Shown here piece by piece: positions 1 to 8,017 of a DNA stretch of 25,830 bases (position 1 is the first letter of the stretch; each line of letters begins with the position of its first letter). Under the pieces are notes generated by a model. That model was not told the origin of the DNA. It saw only the letters and a program-made list of their open reading frames with translations, and ran no database searches. The position numbers were made by a program, and so were the translations under genes. Source of the stretch: an uncultured Porphyromonas sp. (GTDB taxonomy: Bacteria; Bacteroidota; Bacteroidia; Bacteroidales; Porphyromonadaceae); contig CALTVJ010000019.1 of NCBI GenBank assembly GCA_943912835.1, positions 1-25,830 of the forward strand, in the 5' to 3' direction.

Positions 1-929
1 GGTACAACATCTGGATTATTTCTACAATCCAAAACCAATCTTTCATTTATCAAAACCTCTGCCTTTGTAAGAGAACAACCTTTTGAATGAAAAATCGTAC
101 GTACACCTAGCCGCTCATAAACTGTTCGTAAAAAAGCTTCATCTCCCTGTTTACTATCTTTAAACAAAGAATGAAGACACAAATCTACAGTATAGGCAGA
201 GAAATCATTTCCGAGCAAACCCATCAAAAGGTATGCATAAGACGCAGCAGACCAATCTGCCTCATATTGCAAAGGACACGATACTCTAGGTACTGAAGTA
301 TTCAGATAACTAAATAAACCTTCTTTTTGTTGCCAGATAAAACCTGCCTCTCTCATCTCCTCAATAGTCATTATAGCATAAGGCCTAGAGGCAATAGATG
401 ACATAGTAGTATCAATCTGATAATTCTTACCAGTAAGCAAAGGAGCGATGAGTAACAAAGCACTCAAATATTGAGAACTATCACTAGCATCTAAATAAAT
501 TTTTCTCGACTCTAGTTCGCTATGTTTCACCAATAATGGAGGATATCCTTCTCTACCTAGATACTCAATCTTACTTCCAAGTTCTCTCAGAGCATCAACC
601 AAAGGTGCAATAGGTCTATCATGTTGGCGTCCCTCTCCTCTTAGAACAATATCTGCTCTCGTTTGACAAGCAAGATAGGCCAACATGAAACGCATAGCAG
701 TCCCAGATTCAAAGACATTTATTTCATTGCTACCATCTATAAAATCCAATAAAGCCTGCTGTAAAGCTTTAAGATCATCTGGTTGTTCACCTGTATCAAA
801 CTCGATGGGCATACTACGAATAGCCCTTAATATCATACGACGGGCCTCCAAGCTTTTACTAGGAGGTAAATTAAAGCTGATATTTTCCTCCAAAGTATGA
901 GAAGAACACCTCAATAATATATTTGCCAA
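1..929 (-). CDS. aroA: 3-phosphoshikimate 1-carboxyvinyltransferase (EPSP synthase), C-terminus cut by window edge
   Basis: Joins shikimate-3-phosphate and PEP to give EPSP in the cytoplasmic shikimate pathway. About 309 codons are visible; the last ~100 residues lie outside the window. With a TTG start at 929 the protein opens MANILLRC and reaches the substrate-binding motif LPPSKS at residues 21-26, with K25, S26 and R30 matching the family's Lys-Ser-x3-Arg. Further motifs follow: ESGTAMRF (family NAGTAMR), RQHDRPIAPLVDAL, SSQYLSALL, ASRPYAMM, the catalytic-Asp segment EADWSAASYAY, and KQGDEAF. No ATG exists: an in-frame TAA at 935-933 leaves only ATT or TTG codons before the first motif. 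TTG 929 aligns best with the family N-terminus and lies 8 bases past the stop of the upstream phosphatase gene. Identity is firm; the start is an inference. Confidence 0.9.
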   Translation of the reverse strand, partial: MANILLRCSSHTLEENISFNLPPSKSLEARRMILRAIRSMPIEFDTGEQPDDLKALQQALLDFIDGSNEINVFESGTAMRFMLAYLACQTRADIVLRGEGRQHDRPIAPLVDALRELGSKIEYLGREGYPPLLVKHSELESRKIYLDASDSSQYLSALLLIAPLLTGKNYQIDTTMSSIASRPYAIMTIEEMREAGFIWQQKEGLFSYLNTSVPRVSCPLQYEADWSAASYAYLLMGLLGNDFSAYTVDLCLHSLFKDSKQGDEAFLRTVYERLGVRTIFHSKGCSLTKAEVLINERLVLDCRNNPDVV

Positions 930-937
930 AATTTAAA

Positions 938-2368
938 TTATCTAGAAGATTTACGACGGAGATTATGCTTCTCTATAGACTGCCTATACTTTTCTGCTTT
1001 TTTTCGCCCTTTCGCATTTGAGCTAAAAGCATTAAATTTAAATTCTTCCGGAATATCTATAGCATGATCAATGACTCTCACCTGATCTAAGACTTTCATT
1101 GAATCATTACCTATCACTTTTAATATTTCGACATCATCATACAGGCTACCATCATACTTATGGCAACGATAATGTATTTTATTCTCTGTTACAACAATAT
1201 CTTGATACAATTGAAGTCCAGAGCCCAAGCGGTCATGAATCTCATCAAAGCCATTACGATAAACCTTTGGAGACGAACTACTTATAATATACATTGGGGT
1301 GGTAAGTATTCCTGAGCTTGTTCGCTTATTAATTCTTGAGTAAGCATGGTCATGCCCTTGTAATACTAGATCTACTCCTTCAGACTCTATTAAGTCCCTA
1401 AAACCATAACGCATAATAGGATTCATACGACCATCACGAACCGAATAAATAGCATGATGAAACATCAATATTTGCCAAGGCTGTTTGGAGTTCTGCAATA
1501 CTTCAGACAACCATGCTCTATGCCTATATAGAGATAATGGATCTGTAATGCCATTCGAGTCCATAACAATATAACGCATCAAAGGAAAATCAACATAGTA
1601 ACTTCTACCTTCAAAACCTCTTGGTCCATTGCTAGGAAATCCATGTTGTGGAACCCAACGAGGATCAAGCTCTCTCAAAAAGCCCTTTTTAAGGTACTCA
1701 TGATTACCCGTTGAGGCTATAACCGTTGAATTTGGCCCCAAAGCCCCAAGAGATTTGTACCACACATCCCAATATTGATTTGCAGGTCCTTCTATTTGAT
1801 CTCCAGCAAATGCCAAAAAGTCAATCCGTTCAACTAACTTAGGCAATTGAGGCAAACATTTAGAACTCATACTTCCATCTGGATCTTGCACATCTCCAAG
1901 ATAAACAAACCTTACAGTATCAGAGACTTGAGGGACGTATAACAAATGAGATGACGAGATTTGATTTCCCGTATGTAAACGATAGCGGTAAGTACTTCCA
2001 GGTTTTAAAGAAGATAACCTAGCTTGATAAAAACAACCATGACCACTACGGCTCGCAACATCAATGCCTTGTGCCGAAACAAAACGTCGTTGTAGTATGA
2101 CTGTATCGTCTCCGGCCAAACCATACTCTAAAAAAGAGGGGCTAAGCACTTCTCCACAGCGCCAAGATACATGGCGTTCGCTGGAAAAATCACTCCCTGG
2201 TGTTATTGTTATACGATCAATACTATCTGGTGTTATGTAACTCAACTCTGGCTTATTACTGAACCACGCATTCCACCTCAAAGCTGTCAAGATACCTAAT
2301 CCTATTAGGAGAATGAGTATCAGATAACTTATAATCCATTTCCTAGTTACTTTCAGTCTAAGACCCAT
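938..2368 (-). CDS. Membrane-anchored metallophosphatase, purple-acid-phosphatase-like
   Basis: A 476-residue binuclear-metal phosphoesterase, probably facing the periplasm. Residues 11-30 form one hydrophobic segment (signal anchor or uncleaved signal). Residues ~45-145 resemble the fibronectin-III-like N-terminal domain of purple acid phosphatases. The catalytic domain follows from ~150, with GDVQ (158-161), GDQ (189-191), GNHE (221-224), the histidine pair FHHA (303-306) and GHDHAYSR (338-345). In true purple acid phosphatases a Tyr follows the second Asp (GDxxY); here that place is Glu193, so the coloured Tyr-Fe centre is not expected. Substrate unknown. The gene begins 39 bases after sufE and probably shares its transcript. 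The ATG start places the hydrophobic segment correctly. Confidence 0.85.
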   Translation of the reverse strand: MGLRLKVTRKWIISYLILILLIGLGILTALRWNAWFSNKPELSYITPDSIDRITITPGSDFSSERHVSWRCGEVLSPSFLEYGLAGDDTVILQRRFVSAQGIDVASRSGHGCFYQARLSSLKPGSTYRYRLHTGNQISSSHLLYVPQVSDTVRFVYLGDVQDPDGSMSSKCLPQLPKLVERIDFLAFAGDQIEGPANQYWDVWYKSLGALGPNSTVIASTGNHEYLKKGFLRELDPRWVPQHGFPSNGPRGFEGRSYYVDFPLMRYIVMDSNGITDPLSLYRHRAWLSEVLQNSKQPWQILMFHHAIYSVRDGRMNPIMRYGFRDLIESEGVDLVLQGHDHAYSRINKRTSSGILTTPMYIISSSSPKVYRNGFDEIHDRLGSGLQLYQDIVVTENKIHYRCHKYDGSLYDDVEILKVIGNDSMKVLDQVRVIDHAIDIPEEFKFNAFSSNAKGRKKAEKYRQSIEKHNLRRKSSR

Positions 2369-2407
2369 AACAAAATCTACAAGAAGATGAAGAAATTACT
2401 AAAACAA

Positions 2408-2827
2408 CTATCCTTGTGCCGCAAAAGTCGCAGCAAAGAGTTTCATTTGCCTAAGCATAGATACTAAACCATTAGATCGTGTTGGAGATAAATGCTCATT
2501 CAGGCCTATTCTATCAATAAAATAAAGATCACTATCAACAATATCTTGAGCACTTTGTCCACTTAATACTTTAAGTAATAAAGCGACAATGCCTCGCACT
2601 ATAATGGCATCACTTTCTCCTTCAAAAAACACTCTATTTTCTCTATACTCTGCAGTAATCCAGACCCGACTCTGGCAACCTTCTATTATATTTTGATTAG
2701 TCTTTTTTTCTTCAGGCAAAACAGGTAAAGTATTCCCTAAATCTATAATCAAGGCATACCTATCCATCCAGTCATCAAGGAGTGAAAACTCCTCGATTAT
2801 TTCATCTTGAATCTCGTTTATTTTCAT
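2408..2827 (-). CDS. sufE: SufE-family sulfur acceptor protein
   Basis: A 139-residue cytoplasmic protein that takes persulfide sulfur from a SufS-type cysteine desulfurase and passes it on for Fe-S cluster assembly. The diagnostic segment GCQSRVW is present with the sulfur-accepting cysteine at C51, the same number as in E. coli SufE. The length and all-SufE fold pattern (N-terminal helices, LPVLPEE loop, C-terminal LSPTRSNGL segment) are normal. No sufS, sufB, sufC or sufD lies in the window, so this is an orphan copy. It starts 5 bases after the glutaminyl cyclase gene, which implies co-transcription, although no functional link is obvious. Confidence 0.92.
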   Translation of the reverse strand: MKINEIQDEIIEEFSLLDDWMDRYALIIDLGNTLPVLPEEKKTNQNIIEGCQSRVWITAEYRENRVFFEGESDAIIVRGIVALLLKVLSGQSAQDIVDSDLYFIDRIGLNEHLSPTRSNGLVSMLRQMKLFAATFAAQG

Positions 2828-2832
2828 TTTTT

Positions 2833-3816
2833 CTATTGTTTCTGTATATATGTTGCCACAGTTTCACCGACAGCTCTTAAAGTCTCTTTATCTATTATAG
2901 ATATATTATCGTTATGTGTATGCCAATGCGAAGCAAAACCTTCTCTACCGTCTTCTTGACTATAATTAATTATATCTACACATGGGATACGAAGTTTCTC
3001 GATAACAGGCACATGATCATCAACCATCACTCCACCCTCGCTAGAACGGAAATAACTCGAATAGCCTAATTTTTCGGCAGTTTCCCAGAGATCCATCATC
3101 AAGGGAGCTGCATAAGATTTTGAATAGCCCTCCCAATGAAAACGAGCTCCTTTTGCACCAACCATATCTAACAGAATCCCACCTTGAGCTCGATATGGAC
3201 TTTTGTGAGGGTTGGTCGCCCAATATTGAGATCCTAAACACCAGCTATCATTATCTCCAGTATGTCCACCATCTTCCAAATCAAAAAAGACTATATCTAT
3301 TCCAATACTTGGATTCGTTAGCGACCATTGCCTAGCCAGCTCTAAAAGTACAGCTACACCACTAGCTCCATCATCAGCCCCAACAATAGGAGTCCTTTGT
3401 TTATCTCGATCAGGATCCTCATCAGCAACAGCTCGAGTATCCCAATGGGCCATAAGCAAAATACGTTGAGCCTTATCTGGTAATAAACTTGCTATAATAT
3501 TACGCCCCGTTATATCCTGTTTATAGTAATTCTTTCCTGCGAACGATTGCTCTAGTACTTCATATCCCCAATTACTTAATTGCCGAACAAGCCAGTCTCC
3601 ACAAGCTTTATGAGCGTCACTACCAGGAGTACGAACACCGAAAGATAATTGCTTCTCTATATAGTGATATGCACTATCGGCGTTAAACATAGCAGATGCT
3701 ATCGACTTAGCATTTATTTCTGTTGTACTGATAGTAGTCTCCGCATTCTTTTTATTACCAAAGCTACATGACAACATCACACTTGTACTTAAGACAAAAC
3801 CAATTAGCTCTTTCAT
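2833..3816 (-). CDS. Glutaminyl-peptide cyclotransferase, type II (M28 fold), lipoprotein
   Basis: Converts N-terminal Gln of exported proteins to pyroglutamate. The 327 residues start with a lipoprotein signal (MLSC, lipid Cys C17). The M28-type core shows MAHWDT (122-127), GADDGASG (146-153), FFDLED (177-182), WCLGSQYW (192-199), LLDMVG (215-220), DDH (266-268) and HWHT (297-300). E181-D182 occupies the place of the Glu-Glu pair of human QC (catalytic acid and zinc ligand), and H299 the WHT histidine ligand. The WCLGSQYW and WHT segments separate it from plain M28 aminopeptidases, and as recalled it is very close to the characterised Porphyromonas gingivalis QC. In Bacteroidetes many signal-peptidase-I products start with Gln, which would supply substrates. 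It heads a gene set with sufE, the phosphatase and aroA. Confidence 0.88.
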   Translation of the reverse strand: MKELIGFVLSTSVMLSCSFGNKKNAETTISTTEINAKSIASAMFNADSAYHYIEKQLSFGVRTPGSDAHKACGDWLVRQLSNWGYEVLEQSFAGKNYYKQDITGRNIIASLLPDKAQRILLMAHWDTRAVADEDPDRDKQRTPIVGADDGASGVAVLLELARQWSLTNPSIGIDIVFFDLEDGGHTGDNDSWCLGSQYWATNPHKSPYRAQGGILLDMVGAKGARFHWEGYSKSYAAPLMMDLWETAEKLGYSSYFRSSEGGVMVDDHVPVIEKLRIPCVDIINYSQEDGREGFASHWHTHNDNISIIDKETLRAVGETVATYIQKQ

Positions 3817-3838
3817 ACCTTTAAATCATAAATAAAGA

Positions 3839-3876
3839 AGAGCTGCATCCTTAAGTAACCCTAAAAACACAGCTCT
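3839..3876 (-). terminator. Possible weak terminator after fhs
   Basis: In the 73-base gap between fhs and the glutaminyl cyclase gene, arms AGAGCTG (3839-3845) and CAGCTCT (3870-3876) form a 7-bp stem. Read on the minus strand it is followed by TCTTTATTT. The loop is 24 bases, long for an intrinsic terminator, so it may only reduce read-through into the next gene. Confidence 0.35.
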
Positions 3877-3889
3877 CCCAATCGGATAC

Positions 3890-5554
3890 TTAGCTCAAAC
3901 CTTCAATCTCGCCATCTACAATATCAATACGCAGAGCTTGAGGGCTCTTGGGTAAACCAGGCATACGCATAATACTACCCATGATCAAGACAATCATTTC
4001 AGCACCTGTATTGATGACGATATCAGCAACTTCCATACTATGCCCTTTGACACTTCCATAAGCTTTCTCGTCTTGAGAAAATGAATACTGTGTCTTAGCA
4101 ACACAAATAGGGAAATTTGACCAACCAAATTCATTTATACGTGCAAGTTGCTTCTTAGCCTTAGTTGAAAACGATATTTTTTCAGCACCATAAATACGCT
4201 TGGCCACCAACTCAGCTTTTTCTTCTATAGTTACATCAGAAGGATAAGTAAAATTCAAAGGCAAACTTGGATTACGCTCTATGGTCTCCTCCACTAAACG
4301 AGCAAGTTCCTCTGCACCTTGTCCCCCCTCAGCAAATGCATTATTTATAGCAAATCCAACACCTCGATTTGAGCAGTGTTGTTTTACTATTTCTATTTCT
4401 GCATCTGTGTCTGTTGAGAATCTATTGAAGGATACCACTACAGTTTGTCCAAAGCTCTGCAAATTGTCTATATGTCGATCCAAATTTGCAAGACCTTGTT
4501 GTACACCTACCAAATTCTCTGTTTTGAGTTCAGTTTCCTTGACACCTCCATGCATTTTGAGTCCTCCAATTGTAGCAACTAATACTGTTAAAGCTGGAGA
4601 TAAACCTGCAGCTCTACATTTTATATTGAAAAACTTCTCTGCACCAAGATCTGCACCAAAACCTGCCTCTGTAATGGCATAATCGCCATATTTTAGAGCC
4701 ATTTCTGTTGCTACAATAGAGTTACAACCATGTGCTATATTAGCAAAGGGTCCTCCATGGATGAAAGCAGGTGTATGTTCTGTTGTTTGTACCAAGTTAG
4801 GCTTAATTGCATCTCTAAGTAAAACTGCAATGGCTCCAGCTATTCCGAGATCTTTTACTGTAAAAGGCTGCCCGTTATGAGTGTAACCCAGCAATATATT
4901 CTCCAAACGGCGACGTAAATCATCTTCATCTCGACTCAAACACAGAATAGCCATAATCTCACTAGCTGGAGTTATATCAAAACCACTCTCTGTTGGCAAA
5001 CCATTTACAATGCCCCCCAAGCCAGTCACAACATGCCTTAAACTACGATCATTTACATCAAGAACACGTTTCCATAAGACTTCCTTAAGGCCCTCACCTT
5101 GAGATCTAGTTTGATAAATATAATTATCTAATAGGGCTGTTATCATATTATGTGCGGAAGTTATCGCATGAAAATCCCCAGTAAAATGCAAATTAATTTT
5201 ATCCATGGGTAAAACTTGAGCATAACCTCCACCTGCAGCTCCCCCCTTCATGCCAAAACATGGACCCAACGATGGTTCTCTCAAAGCTACAACGGCATTT
5301 TTACCGAGTCGATGTAATCCAAGAGCTAGTCCAATAGATACGGTGGTTTTACCTAAACCGCTCTTCGTTGGCGTAATGGCCGTAACAAGAATCAGTTTAC
5401 CACGATTACGAACTTCTTTACCGACAGAGAGTGGTAGTTTAGCAATATGATGTCCATATGGCTCTATCATTTCTGCTCCTATACCAAGTTGTTTTGCAAT
5501 TTGGGCAATAGGCTTAAGCTCAATACCTCTGGCAATCTCGATGTCTGATTTCAT
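3890..5554 (-). CDS. fhs: Formate--tetrahydrofolate ligase
   Basis: ATP-dependent cytoplasmic synthesis of 10-formyl-THF from formate and THF. The 554-residue length is typical. The nucleotide-binding loop is TPTKSGLGKTT at 61-71, with Leu where many homologues have Glu (GEGKTT), a form I associate with Bacteroidales. Next comes the family signature REPSLGPCFGMKGGAAGGGY, then LHFTGDFHAI, and later GGPFANIAHG and EAGFGADLGAEKF. The ATG start at 5554 lies 41 bases after the polytopic membrane gene. With the 5-formyl-THF cyclo-ligase (10533) and dCMP deaminase (12683) it makes one-carbon/thymidylate supply a recurring theme on this strand. No folD is present in the window. Confidence 0.97.
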   Translation of the reverse strand: MKSDIEIARGIELKPIAQIAKQLGIGAEMIEPYGHHIAKLPLSVGKEVRNRGKLILVTAITPTKSGLGKTTVSIGLALGLHRLGKNAVVALREPSLGPCFGMKGGAAGGGYAQVLPMDKINLHFTGDFHAITSAHNMITALLDNYIYQTRSQGEGLKEVLWKRVLDVNDRSLRHVVTGLGGIVNGLPTESGFDITPASEIMAILCLSRDEDDLRRRLENILLGYTHNGQPFTVKDLGIAGAIAVLLRDAIKPNLVQTTEHTPAFIHGGPFANIAHGCNSIVATEMALKYGDYAITEAGFGADLGAEKFFNIKCRAAGLSPALTVLVATIGGLKMHGGVKETELKTENLVGVQQGLANLDRHIDNLQSFGQTVVVSFNRFSTDTDAEIEIVKQHCSNRGVGFAINNAFAEGGQGAEELARLVEETIERNPSLPLNFTYPSDVTIEEKAELVAKRIYGAEKISFSTKAKKQLARINEFGWSNFPICVAKTQYSFSQDEKAYGSVKGHSMEVADIVINTGAEMIVLIMGSIMRMPGLPKSPQALRIDIVDGEIEGLS

Positions 5555-5595
5555 AACTTAATAAGTATTAGGTTGAATTACTGAATAGCAAATAT

Positions 5596-6549
5596 TTAGA
5601 TAAAAATAGACATAGTCAAACAAATAGAGACTAAAAACAACAAGCTTAACCTATATATTTTTTTGTCAAGCATTGATATGGCTCTTGCTGCCAAGACAGA
5701 CATAGCAAACAAAGGAACCAAAAGTGTCTGAGGACTTGGATATACATTTATAATTAATAAGCCGTACACAAGCCAAGAAAAAAATACAGAGTATTGGGCA
5801 CGCTGCCTTATATTCTCATGATATAGTCCCCAAAAAGAACTAAAAATCGCAACTACACCTAAAATCATTAGCAACACAATGCTCAAGTATTGACTGACTT
5901 CTGCTAAAACGAATGTTGGTGTCAACAAGTCACTCAACCAAGATTGGAAGCAAATAATTGTATTGTTATAGTTATACATTGAAATCCAATATATCCCTAG
6001 TAATAAAATCGGATTAAACAGTCCTACTCCGAAAGCAATACTTCCTTTAGGACTAAGACTTTTCATCTGAAAAGCTGTAATTCCCCAAAGAGGAAGATAT
6101 AGTATCATCCGAATATCTAAGACACAAAGCAAAAAAAACAAAAGCCCCAACTGAACGTAATTATGAGGTGCTTCATTTCTTTCATAAGTAGCCAAATGCA
6201 GCAACAGACTAATGAGCAATAATGTCGAAGAAATAAAAATACTAAATTCTATCTCATACTGCTGAGCAACGAGTGCAGACAAAAAAAACATAGGGGATAA
6301 AGAAGCAACCTCCCTTGACATCAGGGCAAAACGTTCCGATAGAGCAACCATACCCCCTATAACAATGATAGCCAAAGGGATAAGCAATAATAGCCCAAAG
6401 AAAGGGCTATTTATTGAAGGTTCTAAACTTTTCTCTAATTGAAAAGCAGCAAACAGTCCCCCTCTAGATAAGAGCTTAATAACATAGAGCAATAAGACAA
6501 AAGCCCCACCATAGACATATATCTTCCAGCTTCTTGTAGGCTGTCTCAT
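5596..6549 (-). CDS. Polytopic inner-membrane protein of unknown function
   Basis: A 317-residue, very hydrophobic protein with about 10-11 predicted membrane segments from residue ~10 to the C-terminus (for example ~12-29, 48-70, 104-124, 132-165, 170-195, 218-240, 252-270, 276-291, 298-315). It has no cleavable signal and no catalytic motif that I recognise. The size, hydropathy and Bacteroidetes setting resemble the DUF6427-type membrane family, but this is a resemblance by general form, not by a decisive motif. It lies 26 bases after the 95-residue gene, which suggests the two act together, and 41 bases before fhs. Confidence 0.72.
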   Translation of the reverse strand: MRQPTRSWKIYVYGGAFVLLLYVIKLLSRGGLFAAFQLEKSLEPSINSPFFGLLLLIPLAIIVIGGMVALSERFALMSREVASLSPMFFLSALVAQQYEIEFSIFISSTLLLISLLLHLATYERNEAPHNYVQLGLLFFLLCVLDIRMILYLPLWGITAFQMKSLSPKGSIAFGVGLFNPILLLGIYWISMYNYNNTIICFQSWLSDLLTPTFVLAEVSQYLSIVLLMILGVVAIFSSFWGLYHENIRQRAQYSVFFSWLVYGLLIINVYPSPQTLLVPLFAMSVLAARAISMLDKKIYRLSLLFLVSICLTMSIFI

Positions 6550-6575
6550 AACTTCCCAAGACGGGAATTTACTCC

Positions 6576-6863
6576 CTAATTATGAACAAACTTACGAAGA
6601 CGAGCATTAAAGGCAGACTCTGCAGTATCTAGATCTTGCCTCAACTTACGATAATAAGCACGAACCAAAGCTGGATTATCTTTTGCATCTGGATTATGAG
6701 CTCGACGTAAGCTGTCATCTAAAAAGACCATAACATCGTCCATGAAGTCATTCAAGTCATTTAGCTGATCAACACTAGAAACATCTCGGAGTATCAAAGC
6801 CTCTTCAAAAAGTTGTGATGATATATCTATTATTTGTTTTTTTATTTTTCGTTTACTAGCCAT
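6576..6863 (-). CDS. Conserved hypothetical small helical protein
   Basis: A 95-residue, highly charged protein with no signal peptide or membrane segment, so probably cytoplasmic. It begins with a basic stretch (ASKRKIKKQ), followed by predicted amphipathic helices rich in Asp/Leu (DQLNDLNDFMDDVMVFLDD) and an Arg/Lys-rich C-terminal helix. No Cys and no metal or nucleotide motif. It is first in a likely unit with the polytopic membrane protein and fhs, after an 90-base gap with palindromes. I do not recognise a function; it could be a cytosolic partner of the membrane protein. Confidence 0.68.
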   Translation of the reverse strand: MASKRKIKKQIIDISSQLFEEALILRDVSSVDQLNDLNDFMDDVMVFLDDSLRRAHNPDAKDNPALVRAYYRKLRQDLDTAESAFNARLRKFVHN

Positions 6864-6925
6864 ACATATTAACCACTGTTATTGATATCGAATTCTTATA
6901 AGAGTAATCGATTTATTATTTATCG

Positions 6926-6946
6926 ATCTTATCACAAAGATAAGAT
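6926..6946 (-). terminator. Short perfect hairpin after the GT4 gene
   Basis: ATCTTATC (6926-6933) and GATAAGAT (6939-6946) are perfect inverted arms around a 5-base loop, 7 bases past the GT4 stop. The stem is AT-rich and the downstream minus-strand sequence (CGATAAATAATAAATCG) is not a clean U-tract, so it is a weak terminator or an operator. A nearby repeat, ATCGAT (6907-6912 and 6922-6927), and the palindrome TCTTATAAGA (6894-6903) lie in the same gap, which is also the likely promoter region of the 95-residue gene. Confidence 0.4.
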
Positions 6947-6953
6947 ATTTAAG

Positions 6954-8015
6954 CTATATCAAAGAGAGATACTCCCTTGCCATACGACGATAATCGTATC
7001 GCTTACTCCAATCCCTTAGACGTTGTGGTTTGTCAATATCTAAGCTATATTCCCTCAAACCTTTTAGAAGATCTAGAGACATATCCTGAGGAGTATGAGT
7101 CGAAAAATAATACGCTTCATGTCCTCCTATTTCTGGCAAACTGGTTGCCTTACTTAAAAATACTGGTTTAGAACAATGCATCGCCTCAATAGGTGGTATC
7201 CCGAACCCCTCAGCAATTGAGGGGTGTAGATAGGCTGTACATCCGTTTAATAGAAACAACTTATCTTCATTTGGGAGATTTTGATAAAAATGAACACGAC
7301 TCTCCAATTTAAATAGAGCAATTAATCTATTTAACTCCTGTCTATAGTTTTTTTGCTCTGAACTAAATAAGAGGACAAGATGAAAGTCGTTCGGTAAGAA
7401 GGAAAGCATCTCGATCAACAAATGTTGCTGCTTCTTCTCATGTAACACGCCGATAGACAAAAGATATCGTACACCTTCAAGCTTCTCAAAATCAACAGTT
7501 TTGTTATATCCATATTCTGAGAAAATTAATCCATTGTATATCACCTCAATCTTAACATGAGATTTCAAGTCAAAAAGATGCAAATTTTGTAACAGCTCAC
7601 TCCGCACATAATCTGATATACAAACAATCACATCTGCTCGATTTAGATTTTTTCTAACAATAGCCAAACGTCTCTTCACTTGGCTAGATTTCAAGCGTTC
7701 ATGTAAGAAGTTTAAATCGTGTAAGGTTACAATATACTTCGGGGCATCACTAACACACGAAAAATAGGTCTGTAATTGATGTGTTATATAGACTACATCT
7801 TTCCCTAATGTAGCTGGATTATAAATCTGATGCCAAAAACGATGAGGATAATAATCCGACTGTCCGAATGTAGGAACCCCATAAAAAGATAGGCTGTGTT
7901 CTCCCCCAAGTTCCTGAAACACACTGCGCATACCCAGCTCCAAACATTTACAGAAAAAACCCACACCTGAGTGTGGGTATTTTCTGCGCTCTACATCAAC
8001 AAGGATCTCCACCAT
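6954..8015 (-). CDS. Glycosyltransferase family 4 (GT-B fold)
   Basis: A 353-residue cytoplasmic or membrane-associated sugar transferase, probably using a nucleotide sugar. The N-terminal half holds the acceptor side (YPHSGVGFF near residue 13). The C-terminal half has the GT4 donor signature: LSIGVLHEKKQQHLLIEM (~190-207), HPSIAEGFGIPPIEAM with the E-x7-E pair, and SLPEIGG. Family members usually retain glycosyl configuration and build polysaccharide or glycolipid. The acceptor cannot be read from sequence. The ATG at 8015 lies 2 bases after the apbE stop, so it is in the same transcript as apbE, the GT2 gene and the DUF4199 gene; it appears to be the last gene of that run. Confidence 0.88.
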   Translation of the reverse strand: MVEILVDVERRKYPHSGVGFFCKCLELGMRSVFQELGGEHSLSFYGVPTFGQSDYYPHRFWHQIYNPATLGKDVVYITHQLQTYFSCVSDAPKYIVTLHDLNFLHERLKSSQVKRRLAIVRKNLNRADVIVCISDYVRSELLQNLHLFDLKSHVKIEVIYNGLIFSEYGYNKTVDFEKLEGVRYLLSIGVLHEKKQQHLLIEMLSFLPNDFHLVLLFSSEQKNYRQELNRLIALFKLESRVHFYQNLPNEDKLFLLNGCTAYLHPSIAEGFGIPPIEAMHCSKPVFLSKATSLPEIGGHEAYYFSTHTPQDMSLDLLKGLREYSLDIDKPQRLRDWSKRYDYRRMAREYLSLI

Positions 8016-8017
8016 AT

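Noticed and set aside
685..900. Plus-strand open frame of 71 codons
   Set aside because: It lies fully antisense to aroA, whose motifs are unmistakable; no promoter or conserved pattern supports it.
4281..4682. Plus-strand open frame of 133 codons
   Set aside because: Antisense shadow of fhs, biased by the codon use of that strong gene; composition is low-information Ser/Pro/Ala.
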